A stretch of DNA of 64,000 nt from Acanthosoma haemorrhoidale. Its lineage: Eukaryota; Arthropoda; Insecta; Hemiptera; Acanthosomatidae. Where the stretch lies: the NCBI GenBank assembly GCA_930367205.1, contig OV884015.1, positions 108,254,509-108,318,508 of the forward strand, read 5' to 3'. Below are positions 31,369-42,065 of this stretch, one piece after another (position 1 is the stretch's first letter; each line of letters opens with the position of its first letter). The position numbers and the translations under genes are program-made. The notes below the pieces were generated by a model. It had not been told where the DNA came from, made no database searches, and saw only the letters and a program-made list of their open reading frames with translations.

Positions 31369-32500
31369 TTAATCGATGTACTTTGAAGGAAGGATCTTAT
31401 TTGGATTTATTCTAGACATTAACTTATTCTTCTTTATCTGTTTCCTGTGTGCTGTTAAACTTGGAGGGATATCCTCGTCCCATTTCTTCCAAAGTCCTCT
31501 GTGCCACTTCGACACATTTTCCGATACGACATCAGCAACAGAATCCTGTATAATCATTGTATAACTTACTGGGTCTGCCCTGAGAAATCCTTGCTGTTGT
31601 TCTGTTTTTCCTTTTATATACTTTTTTTTCGTGGGTTTTCCAATTTTCAGGAAATACATTAGCACTAGAAGGAAATCAGTTTCGCTCGAGATAGATAATT
31701 TTTGCAGCGTTTCTAATTTCTTCCTTCGCAGCTATTAATTTGGAGATCTGACAAAACACTCCAGTAGCGTTTTTTCGCTCTAATCATTACTTCCTGGTCA
31801 ATTTTCCAACCTTCGGGGTCATATGAATATTTTTCCCTGGTATTAATAGGATTTCACCATATTCTCCAGGACATCATAATTATAGGTGATATCTGTGGGT
31901 TCGTTAAGGTTTTTGTGTGCATTATCTTACTCCAAAAAACATTTGTCCTAGTCCATTTTCTTTTTTTCTTCCCCTGACATTCGTTTGATGACTTTCGTGG
32001 CTGTCTGCTGTAAGTAACAGATAATGTGTGTAACCTAAACCAATACTTGACTCTCCTAAATCCTAACTGGGGATCTAGTGTTGCTCCTTTTACAGGCGAT
32101 CCAGATAGCAGTAAAATATTTAAAAAATTACTCTGTTGTACACCCTTGTAGAAGTGCAATGGTTACAATTTGTCTCCGTTCGACGGCACAATTTTAGGTC
32201 CTTGATAAGGAGGTTTAAGTAAACTGGTCATTTCCTGTCGAGGTGCAGAATCATAGGCTGCTTTATAATCAAGGAAAGCCAATTGCTCATGGCGTTTAGA
32301 TTGTCATTTTCCAGGGAAATTCATGATCCCACGGGGTTTTTTGGGAAAGGGACCTCACTGATATCTAGCATTGTTTTGGTTATTTTGCCACCTTTGACCT
32401 TTCCTGTATGGTGTTTATCTACATTTATGTTTACTTTGACCCGTCGTAGTGATCCTTGGTGCCTGATAATAATTTCAGTTTTGTTTTGTCATTCTGAAGG
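31369..32500 (-). pseudogene. unrecognised decayed coding region
   Basis: I do not recognise the product. Over about 1.1 kb of the minus strand protein-like stretches follow one another in changing frames: VNINVDKHHTGKVKGGKITK and LDISEVPFPKNP near 32440-32340, LAFLDYKAAYDSAPRQEM near 32285-32230, LNEPTDITYNYDVLENMV near 31905-31850, and WKIDQEVMIRAKKRYWSVL near 31815-31755. The longest open piece is 31729-31369, with SVADVVSENVSKWHRGLWKK and a basic end before a stop. Composition is Lys-rich with many frameshifts and stops, so this is an old insertion or dead gene. The FLDYKAAYDS phrase resembles an RT motif A, but no YADD-type box follows. An integrated virus-derived or mobile-element gene is possible. 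Confidence 0.4.
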
Positions 32501-33021
32501 GAATGCCTTTATTTGATTTAGCTGCTTCGTATGCTAGAATATTGCTTAATTCTAAAATATTATATACTATTTTTATAGTCGTTCCTAATTTTTGTTCCAT
32601 GATTATGGTGCACATTTTGCGTACTATTGTCGATAAATATACCTTATCGTACCTTAGTATTTATATTATGGATGTCTAAATCACTATTAATTAGTGCGCT
32701 TCTTAAAACAAATTTTCTCGGGATGCATTTTCTATGTCTTTGAAAACTAGACTTTAAAATCTCCACACATTATAAACATTAACAGAGTAGCTCATTTACT
32801 TTATTATCGTAGTATTATTGTGCTACAGCTTGTCCGTTACAGTTTTTAATCACAGAGCTACTATCAATGGGCAGAGAAAAAAAATTAAAAAGTGGAATCC
32901 TTTTACAAGCTGATGTAAACATTTTTATTTTATTTCTAAACAAACTTTTTGTTGCTCATTTTTGATTATGGGTAGCTATTTTAATTTATTTTTACTACTA
33001 TTTAAAAAGTATGTTTATTGG
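32501..33021. other. AT-rich DNA, no gene recognised
   Basis: Nothing identified before the TGTAG boundary at 33022. Confidence 0.5.
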
Positions 33022-33850
33022 TGTAGAGACCCTAACTACATAAGTGTTAAATCGCCCTATACTCTGGTGCATATATAATGTATTGTAATTAAATGTAAAA
33101 CATGGTAAAAGCTTTTTCTAGTAATAAATCATGGAGAGATCGGCAGTCGTAAAACAAGTCAAGAGGGTCGAAAAGCGTCAGCAATAAACCTGAGAGGGTA
33201 AGCTACACGGCCGTAATAAAACCGACCCGGTAGACCTAGGGTCACCTTCCGGCGGTCATAAAATCTAAAAGCCATGCCATAAAACAGTCCTTTAGGGGAC
33301 GAGGTGTCACGTACCTCATGGCAGGTGTGACATCATAAACATACCCCTTTCAGGCCAGGCTCCACCTTCCGGTAGCAAGGGGAAGTAATATTTAAACCAG
33401 GGGGTTTCGCCCTGTAGGACTACTCTTTCTCAGTCTCCTCATCTCCTCTGCCGCTTTACTCGGTCGCTTTACGTCAGGGCCCCGGGGCCCTGGAAGTAAG
33501 TCCACTCAGTCTTCTACTAGTCTACTCTCTCTGCAGCACCTATGAGCCTGTCACCCTGTCACTCAGCCTCCTAGCAGACCCTCTGACGACTTGTATCTAT
33601 TACGCTGCCGGTTTCCCGCCCGAACTCTGAAAACTGGTCTTATTCTTCATGAAACCTCTGTACCTCTTCTCCTGAACACAGTGTATTGTCGGGACACATC
33701 CCTATCATAAAATGGAGTCAGATATTAACGCCTACATGGAACATGGTCCATGTTATAAACTACAACAATCCGCACTTGTCACCAGGGCTAGAGTGATTAG
33801 GCACTCCCCTAATGGCAACCCGACAATAGGCAATACAATTGAATAGGAAT
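33022..33850 (+). mobile_element. LTR-like sequence related to the foldback arms, with a short downstream frame
   Basis: It starts TGTAGAGACCCTAACTACAT and CGCCCTATACTCTGG, matching the termini of the foldback arms at 5152 and 6218, and continues into a GC-rich body. AATATTTAAACC near 33389 may be a TATA element. CTTCATGAAACCTCTGTACC matches the arms again, and TCTCCTGAACACAGTG and TTGTCGGGACAC match 40390-40425. ATGGAGTCAGAT at about 33711 opens a 44-codon frame (MESDINAYMEHGPCYK) ending in TAG. The arrangement fits an LTR followed by a leader and a gag start, but the 3' limit of the LTR could not be fixed and no pol was found. Confidence 0.5.
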
Positions 33851-34549
33851 GATACCGGAATATGTAACAATGAATTAGAAACTATTTGAATTGTGGATTA
33901 AATTGTGGATATCACTTGTTTATATCATCCATTATTTATGTTAATATGGCATATACTTCGGCTTCTTTTCTTATGGGTCGATATTTTAATATTATTTTTA
34001 CACTCCATTCATATCTATCTCTTTGACTCTAAATTTTCTGGAATAGTAATTTATAATTTTTTTTTGCTTAAATAAGTTAAATAAAACTATTATTGTTGTT
34101 TTGTGTAGTTACGGTGATTATAAAAGGTAGACATTTTCTATCGGGGTTAGAACCAGCCATGTGTGGCAACCAATGGAATCTTTGAGGTCAAGCTAAAGCC
34201 GGATGTAGTCCGTTAGCACATGCGAGCATCCGGTCTGAGCAGCGCCATCTTGCTGCTTCGTGAGCGGCCATCCAGGTAGTTATTCCCGATCCCGATGGGG
34301 AGGTTCTACTTTTAAGGGCCCAAATGTTAGTTATCTAGGCCCTAATTATTAGTAGCAAAAATGGGGATTTCTCTCTCCCCGCCTCAGGCCGCAGGCAGGT
34401 AATATCTCCTTATTTTACCTTCACGTTCTATGTCTTTTATTTCGTTTTGTTTATTTTACGTTAATTTTAATGTAATAGCGAAATCATCTCACGGTAACTG
34501 ATCCTCGGATGAACTTATTTTTTAAATGGTTTTAGTTATAATTTGTATT
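33851..34549. other. no gene recognised
   Basis: AT-rich apart from a balanced block at 34140-34420. The latter contains GGTTCTAACCCCG on the minus strand, a partial B-box match without an A box. Confidence 0.4.
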
Positions 34550-34680
34550 CATATGAGGTTCCGCCGGAACAGATCAAGTTTTTTGACACGTTGCAGCACC
34601 TGACCAAACCAGTGTTTAACACTATGATCCCACCACCCCTCCCGCATCGATGGTAACAGACTGTCGGGGAAAAATTAGGT
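34550..34680 (+). pseudogene. C-terminal ORF2 tail of a copy A/B-related non-LTR element
   Basis: The plus strand reads QIKFFDTLQHLTKPVFNTMI and PPLPHRW before a stop. This is equivalent to KFFDSLQYLTNPVFN and PFPHRW at the end of ORF2 in copy B on the other strand. The 3' UTR after it (34680-34850) is much diverged but keeps CGCCCATCACC. It is a 5'-truncated copy of a related subfamily. Confidence 0.6.
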
Positions 34681-34959
34681 TAAGAATTAGTATGTAAGTT
34701 AGTTTTAAGTTTGATCACGTTCGCCCATCACCATTATTAGTCAGTTCAGTCCAGTCACGTATAATGTATATCATTATACTTGTTTATTCATTATCTAATT
34801 TTTATAAAATAACAAATCCTGTAAATAATGTAGCGACGCTATAGGAAATACAAATAGATTTGTAAATAGATTCACCTGAGGATTTATGATTATGTATAAT
34901 TATCTATAAATTTATAGATTATAAAAAAAGGGCTATAAAAAAAAAGTAGTTATAATTTT
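34681..34959. other. diverged 3' UTR grading into AT-rich DNA
   Basis: Probably the untranslated tail of the preceding fragment. No poly(A) boundary could be placed. Confidence 0.35.
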
Positions 34960-35085
34960 TCCTCATCCTCTACACACATCCTTCAAATGGAACTCTCCCT
35001 AGTGAAAGGCCAAATACCAATCCAAGATAAGTATCCTTTATATTTTTCCCTTATCCTATTTTTATTATTTTGAGAGATATGAAAA
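34960..35085 (+). mobile_element. Jockey-like 3' end, third copy of the 9152-9393 family
   Basis: Contains CACATCCTTCAAATGG, CTAGTGAAAGGC, CCTTATCCTATTTTTATTAT and GAGAGATATGAAAAAAAAAA, ending in an A run. Only the last 125 bp or so remain. Confidence 0.6.
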
Positions 35086-36235
35086 AAAAAATTGTAATTT
35101 TTAAACTATGACATATACTATAAAGGACGCAACAATTATTTCTCTGGCTATTCAGTAGGAGGAAAAAACAGTTGATAACATTTGAGCAAATATGTGCCAT
35201 ATTGGAATAGCGAACGAATTAAACAAAGAGGTAGGAGAAACCGAAATATTGAATTGAGCAGAGATAAAAGGCCTTGTGCTTAATTAAAATGTGCAGTCGG
35301 CTACACAGCGGGTTCTAGTTAATCCTGTAAATAACCTCATTGAACAAAAATGAAATTATCAACGTTCGCTTTGTTTCACGTTCTATCAATTTATGTGGGC
35401 CAACAACGGTTAACTTACCAGTTCATTTTGATGTTCGGCTTCACTTTGTACATTACGAATCATTTTTTCCTAAAATTCTTTGCCGAAAGCTATTGAACGA
35501 ACAACTAATACAAAAACCGAAGTATTAAGTTCAATTTTCCCGATACATTAAGATCCTCGTGGCTTAGATTGAAATTTTATGTATGTTTATAATACATATC
35601 GGATAATGAATGCTGGCGGTCACAATAAATTACAAATCTGTTCAGACAAAACAATGATATAGGTAATAGATAGAAACTTTGTAATTAAAAACAATTGATT
35701 GAACCGTTCCTCTTTTGGGTTTTTTTTCAATATTTGATATTTAAGTTTTAAAGTGGCGATTGATATTAATAATTTAGTTTTCATAAACGTGCTGTTTTTC
35801 GTAGGTTCAATGAATTTCCTGTAAAAAAATTGTATTTGTATATGATAAATGGTAATTGTATATAATACTTATTATTTATTGAATTTATAAAATCTTTTTT
35901 ACCTTTAATAAGGTTTTTAACGTTTATTAAATGAGTCTTTGTTTATACAGAATGTATATTGAATTCTAAAATAATTTATTGGTAAAAAAAAACCCCGAGC
36001 TAACTCGTACTGAATAGAAAACAGTAGACCCTGACTTATGACCGTAGATAGAGCCCAAACCCTAGTGTAAACCTCCCCAGGATGGTCAGTCAGGATCTGG
36101 ATAAAAGTATTTACTTGCTTGTCAAATATCGTGATTTTCCCTGATCTGCCAAATTCCTAGTTTCAGTCCACTTATTTATTCACCTGTCAGTGAATAATCA
36201 GGAAATAATTTGAAATTCTATACCAAACATAAATC
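35086..36235. other. AT-rich DNA, no gene recognised
   Basis: No coding region or known repeat seen. Confidence 0.5.
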
Positions 36236-36625
36236 ATATAATGCCAAAACCCCCTATTCCAAGACCTGACACCCCCACCACTACCGGCAAGATGGCAAAT
36301 CTCTAGATCTGGGAAAGCAGACCAAATGGCGGACATTACGGCCCTTGGCCAACCACTAACAACTCTGACGGGTACCCATCACTGCTTTCCAACTGAATGA
36401 GCTTCCACTACATGCCTAGAGAGACTCTAGGCTCAGCCTTCAGTGGACTCTCACCACTGCACCGCAACGTTTCCACCTCTACCGTGGCTTCCCACACTCC
36501 TTAATTCCCTCACTCCACCTTCAAGGAAGTACTCCTAGTAAAAGGATATGTTCACCCGAAATAACTTTTACTTTATTTGGCCCTTATCTTACATTTTCAA
36601 AGTTTGAGAACTGAGAAGAAAAAAA
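36236..36625 (+). mobile_element. Jockey-like 3' end, second copy of the 26165-27140 element
   Basis: Matches the minus strand of 26165-26500 in order: CCAAAACCCCCTATTCCAAG, AGATCTGGGAAAGCAGACC, ATGCCTAGAGAGACTCTAGG, CAGTGGACTCTCACCACTG and AGTACTCCTAGTA. It ends in TTTGAGAACTGAGAAGAAAA. No RT remains. It carries about 30 bp (CCACCTCTACCGTGGCTTCC region) absent from the other copy. Confidence 0.7.
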
Positions 36626-39049
36626 CAAAAACTTATTTATAGTTGATCTAAAAGTTTTGAATTCACTCACGTCCTTTATTTGAATGTTCTTCTACTTCAA
36701 GTCCAAAACTTCCGTTTTCGATTGAAGTACATTGCCACGTGCACCGGTTCTTACAGTATCCCCTCGTTGGTAGATCAAACGCGACACAACAAGTGTTATT
36801 GTTTGCGCCCACAACATGATGAGAGTTACACGAAGGAACACCTCCCCTCCCCAGAACAAGATCCTTGAAGGACGAGGATGTTGATCTTGCCTGACTAACG
36901 CTCCAAGTTGGAAAGAAGACATAAACTAAAGAGACGTTAGGAGAAAATGAAAAGGGAGAGAAGAGTGTTTTGTTTTAATTTTCCGCTCTTGTGTGGTGGG
37001 GGGTGCTCTGGCTCGGTGAAGAGTTCTGATGAAGATCTAGGTCAGGATCTTCTGCAATCAGTCAACAACTATAGCAGCTTTGTACTGATGAGGCTGAATG
37101 TACTAAATATACAATAAATATATAATAATATATTTATTTATATACTCGCTCCAATGTAATAAAACAAGATTTATCTGTAAGTACATATCTCATTTATGAG
37201 GTTTACGTTAAGACTTCCAGTATATGAGGGACAGAAGAAAAAACATATTATGGCCAAATGGTCTTCGTAAAATAATCGTATATTTTATTACGCTATGCGG
37301 ATTGACGCTTTACTTCCATATCTGGCATTATCTAGTCATAAGGCCTTCATAAATAGATAATTTATTTGAACTGCCGGTGCTATTATAATAAAGTCGTGAC
37401 CGTGAGCCAATCTGAAGAAAACTGTTATTTAAAACTTTTAATGAAATAATATATAAGTGAAAATCATAAATTGTTACTGTGCGAAAAATCTTTAAAATTA
37501 TTTTACCAAGAATTTTGAGTCTACAGCGCTAAGATATCCATTATATCCAAGATATTATATCCGAAGCATAAATAAAAGAATCCCCCCCCCCTCTTAGTCA
37601 TATATCTGAGTTTCAAATTGTGGGTAAGGACTAATTTTCAAAAAACAAAAAATTAATCGTGTCAGTTCAAATCTAATTTATCATCAAATAATTGTGCCAA
37701 ATCATATTATGAAAAAATTGATTTTTTTATAGAATATTTTTCAACAATCCTGCTTTATTTATTATTTTTTGCGTTTTGGAATAAAAATTATTTAAATTTT
37801 TGAAATTAACAGTGAAATGGAAATTATCTGTGATATGTAAAGCGTCCAAACATATTCTGTTACTTTTTCGGAAATTGGAATTCTGTAAAATCAAATTTAT
37901 ATTTCATTTCTTTTTCACCTTTACTTTCAAAATATATATATGGTTTTGGGATGTAAAGTTTTTGTAACGCAGCTAAGTTTCTAAACTATGCCAGATTCTT
38001 TCAGATTTGTTTTCTTGCTTTGTGTATTATCTAATTCATTTTTTAGCTGTTTTAATATGTAATAATTTTATTTGAACACAATTTTTTTGATGTTCGAAGT
38101 TTATACCGCTCTGTTATACGGTTTGTTGCTAGCTGTCGGATTACTTCGCAATACCACCGTTTGGGTTTTGAACCGAAAAACTCCGTGTTGAACCTCGTTC
38201 GTAGAGTTGAAGGTTTTTCCTTGAGTACAGAGAACCATTGACCTGAAGAGATGGCAGTCAGAAGGTGCCAAGCCCTTACTTTAAGCAGAGTTAGAAAGAA
38301 GCTCAATCCCATCCAAAAAAAAAATGGTTTCGTCATTTTTTAAAATATAAAGGGGTGACATTCTTATTTTATACCTTCAAGGTCTTTTCGTTGAAAATTT
38401 TTAGTAAATGTGTATTATGCTATTTTTTTTTTTTATCTTTCTTCGAAATATATCACAATGCGAGAAATACTTTCTCGTAACAAGTAGGACAATCAAATAC
38501 TACAGCTCATAGGAAAATTAATAAGAATATATACAGTATGACAGGAGAGGCACTGTGATAAATCTGTCACCATTATTATTGCATCCATCATGAGCACGCC
38601 ACTGATAAGGGGAGATGACATTCACAGCTGGCGGCTTGTCACCAACGGGCAGGTCTCTGATCAATTGCTCTAACCCAATCTGAAGAAGTAGGGTTAGTTT
38701 TAGTTTACTTATCTTTTAGATTTGTTCTGATAAAGGAAGGGAATAATAAGCTCATGTAGGGTTTATTCTTTATTACCAACATTTTTCGTAGGGTAGCGTT
38801 TTGCCTTCGTTTTTTTATAGTACGGCCTCCATGGTAGTACATTTAAAACGTATTTATTAAATTAAACCAACAAATCAAGAACCAACAAAGTAAAATCATA
38901 AACAGATTATTATTCTCTAAAACTAACGCAGACTGAGGAGATCATAAACATTTTATGCGTTTGTTAATCTTCACAATCTTCACACGGCGGAACGTGGAAG
39001 AATGTGTAAAAGTGGCAAAAGGTACTAGAAAGAGACCTTTGCCCAGTTA
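36626..39049. other. mostly AT-rich DNA, no gene recognised
   Basis: Balanced blocks at 36660-36950 and 38590-38700 have no identified content. A C10 run lies at 37582-37591. Confidence 0.45.
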
Positions 39050-39295
39050 AATAATCTGTTTTAATGTTAATAATGCTGAGTTAAATAATGAATAACAATC
39101 AAAACACTGGTATGTATACAAATATTAATCAGTTACAGCACTAGACCATACTTTAGTGAGGGCTCAGGCACAAGTGCGGGTGTCTTGGCCGTAAGCAGGT
39201 AGCCAAAGGGTTAAGATTTTATGGGAGGAAGGGGTTCATTACAAAAACAAAGGGGACCATAAGTCTCAACTGAGGTACACGTATCTACTAAAAAT
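39050..39295 (-). mobile_element. family D 3' end, minus strand
   Basis: In reverse complement it matches 44443-44675 closely: ACCTCAGTTGA, CCAAGACACCC, TAGTGCTGTAACTGATTA and TACCAGTGTTTTGATTGTTA. The AATAAAG signal is replaced here by ATTATTTAACTCAGC. Confidence 0.65.
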
Positions 39296-39554
39296 GTAAG
39301 ATATAATGAGCATTATATAACCATCCATATTCTCTGGTAAACCTCCTTTTCATACCACGTTGCATAGGGAATGGTAGCAATGGATATTTAAGGTCCTCTC
39401 CCGAGAACGCAAAAGGCCCTCAAATAGTTTTTGAGTTTTGTCGTCCACTTCACTGGGTACGCCGAAGCAATCCCCACACAGTAGCAGTGCGAAGAAGTAT
39501 CCTAAGTTTTTCTAGAAGACATCGATCAGTTAAATGATCTTTGTAGAGGAGAAT
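39296..39554. other. no gene recognised
   Basis: Short spacer between two family D copies in the same orientation. Confidence 0.4.
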
Positions 39555-39880
39555 CTTTTTAAGAGAAAAGAAAGAAAAACTTTATTATGAAATACAATCA
39601 AAACACTAGAATATACAAGTATTAACAGTTATGTTACTATATATACTGGGTGAAAGGTCTAAGCACAGGTGCTAAAGCTGAGACATTAATGTATAAGAAG
39701 AGGTTAAGATTGTGGGAAGTAGGGAGGTCTTGGAGGTTGCTTACTTAAAAATAACAGGGAACCATCAGTGACTTCCATGAAGTCACGAGGCAAGTATACA
39801 GTTCTGCTCAACCCCCTAATACTTCTTCTTAGCATCATACATAATATTAGCATTATCATATTCTTAGCATTATAAAACTG
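39555..39880 (-). mobile_element. family D 3' end, second minus-strand copy
   Basis: Reverse complement shows TATACTTGCCTCGTGACTTC, GAAGTCACTGATGG, GTCTCAGCTTTAGC and AATAAAGTTTTTC at the 3' end, matching 22615-22850. Upstream CAGTTTTATAATGCTAAGAA also matches 22568-22590, showing that the family extends further 5'. Confidence 0.65.
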
Positions 39881-40540
39881 ATCGAACTACGTGTCTCCGA
39901 AAGTCTTGCTGTCTGATATACTCTAGCGGTCACGTGGAGCGTCTTGATGGTTTCCTGATAACAACCACAGAACATAACACACATGTTCAAGCTGTCTTGT
40001 CATTAAGAAGGATATCTAATGCACACACGGTTGTGGCCACCTCTTAATTACAAATAATTATAAGTCACCCTCTTCTCGATCAGATCATATCTATCACTGT
40101 TTCCATATGTTTAATGAAGCTTATGACGTCAGTAGGAGTGGGGGAGAAGATAGTGGGGAGACCAACCGCTGGTGGGGATAACTCCCCACCACGACTAGCC
40201 ATCTATATAACAAGCGCCCAGAGAGTGAAAAGCAGAAAGAAACAAACCGGCACCTTGAACACTTCTCTCTCTCTTTGCACTGACGCTTGCTGCTCTACTC
40301 AAAACCATGGTATTCGCCTACCCTCAGACACCTAGTGTGAATTCGAGGTCATTCCAAGTCCACATAAACTACTTATAAACCTACCCTGTACCTCCTCTCC
40401 TAAACATAGTGCTTTGTCGGGGCATACGCCTTCTAAAGATCTTATGGAGTCAGATCAAAACGAATTAGGCTGCCCACCGACTAGGCCACCAGCCAGGGTG
40501 AAAGACCAAAGGTCCACCCGCCTAATCTCTTAATTATTTG
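39881..40540 (+). mobile_element. LTR-like relic related to 33022-33850
   Basis: The part from about 40200 has a TATATAAC box, a pyrimidine-rich TTCTCTCTCTCTTTGCACTG stretch and CCTGTACCTCCTCTCC. TAAACATAGTGCTTTGTCGG and then ATGGAGTCAGAT at about 40446 follow; these last blocks align with 33655-33722. The ATG opens MESDQNELGCPPTRPPARVK and stops after about 32 codons. The region before 40100 is not clearly similar. As at 33 kb, this looks like a promoter/leader followed by the first codons of a gag-like frame. Confidence 0.45.
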
Positions 40541-40731
40541 TGAATTTAAAGGTGATATGAAGAAAAAAAACTCTTCTCTTCTTTTTTATCACCATTATTA
40601 GGTGTACATAGTGTATTCATACGCCGTCTCGGTGGTTTTCGATTGATAACTTTTAAGCCAGATACTCCGAATTATCAAACAAACTATTTTAACAATTCCC
40701 AACAATATGCAATACAGTCATTTTTTTTTTA
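40541..40731. other. no gene recognised
   Basis: Short AT-rich spacer. Confidence 0.45.
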
Positions 40732-41050
40732 ATTACTAGTTCCACTTATCCCTATAATCCTCCTCGGAGACTAAAATGGCAGTGGCCTCGTGACCTGCTA
40801 TAAATACGTCACAGTGGGAGTCCTTGCAATGGCCAGTTCCTCCAATCATGTCCTGAGCGTATCTTTGGCGCTCTTGGTCAGCCTCCGCTGGCTCGTATCC
40901 GGTGACGTGGCTGACGGAGAAGCGTGGGCGACTTCTCAAGACCCCGCTTCCACTTTCACTCGCGAGGGAGGTGACAACCATGTGGATTTGGGAGAGCTCT
41001 GGGCTGTTTTATTTATGAGGCAGATTGTAATTTTATCATAATACAGCTGT
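40732..41050 (+). mobile_element. family G (Jockey-like) 3' end, copy 2
   Basis: CCTCCTCGGAGACTAAAATG begins the element; RRLKWQWPRDLL fits the extreme C-terminus of Jockey ORF2. CAGTGGGAGTCC, AATGGCCAGTTCCTCCAATC and CACTCGCGAGGGAGGTGACA follow. Before GAGGCAGATTGTAATTTTAT about 60 bp present in other copies are missing. Confidence 0.7.
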
Positions 41051-41665
41051 AATTACTACTTGGTGACTTTGACATGGTGGGTCTTTTATTATTTTAATGT
41101 TCATAAGGTCTTACTAAGAATGACAAGGTCACCGAAGACCAATAGTACCCGGGTTGAAATCCCAGCCTGTTTTCTACCGGTCGTCATGGTTACTTCCATG
41201 GAAAAGATAACAGTGGATCAGGTTAAGGTCGACGCTTTAGTGATTAGTGGATGGTTGGAACAGTAAACCTGTAATGAGGAAGTTGTGACGTGGAGGGAGG
41301 ACGTTAATCAGGCGGATAAAGGGAGTGGCAGATATCGGCCTGCAGTGAGGGCATTACAGGCCCTATATCATCTTATAGGCTCTACAACTTCCTGTAACAA
41401 TTGTACAGTCACTCTGTGGCTTCTGATTAGTTTTTGCCTTTCTCGGCGAATACCTGCAAAAGCTATAACTCATACCTCTTCCAGCGGCAAAACTTCTCCT
41501 TTATTATCCTACAATTGTCCGCAGTACAAACTGGAACTCCGTCCGATCCATTGCCATTGAACATAAAACTTAAAATATGACAAAACTGGGAAGATCTCCG
41601 TTCAGGCAAGTATGTGGCGATCATTTTTTGATTTTATTGTGGTTCGGAAACTTTTATATGTAACT
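41051..41665. other. no gene recognised
   Basis: A balanced block at 41100-41470 includes GGGTTGAAATCCC near 41151, one mismatch from a Pol III B box. No A box or repeat partner was found. Confidence 0.35.
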
Positions 41666-42065
41666 TCTTTATTGTGCTAAAATTACAATCTGCCTTATTA
41701 GGCAAAAAGTAATTAAGATAAATGTTCTCATTTATACCATATTTACAATTCATCATTCACTCGCTCATTCATACAATATTTACAAGCAGCCCAGGGGCCC
41801 CCCAAATCCACATGGTTGTCACCTCCCTCACATGCGAAAGAGGAAGTGGAGTCTCGGGAAGTCACCCACGCTCCTCCGTCAGCCGCGTCACCGGATACGA
41901 GCGAGTGGAGGCTGAAAGCGCTGAGGACATGATTTGAGAAACTGGCCATTGCCAGGACTCCCACTGTCACTTATTTATAGCAGGTCACGAGGCCACTGCT
42001 GTTTTAGTCTCCAACGAGGATTATAGGGTTGAGTGGTGCAGTGCTATGGCTGTGCTAGGGGATTA
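41666..42065 (-). mobile_element. family G 3' end, copy 3
   Basis: Full-width minus-strand copy from CTTTATTGTGCTAAAATTAC to CTAGGGGATTAGGG, containing GACATGATTTGAGAAACTGG, CCAGGACTCCCACTGTCAC and CAGGTCACGAGGCCACTGC. It lies near copy 2 in the opposite orientation, forming an inverted pair. Confidence 0.7.

Noticed and set aside
32230..32290. FLDYKAAYDS phrase as a reverse transcriptase motif A
   Set aside because: No GxPQGS or YADD-type motif follows in any frame in the next 800 bases, so the resemblance is not enough.
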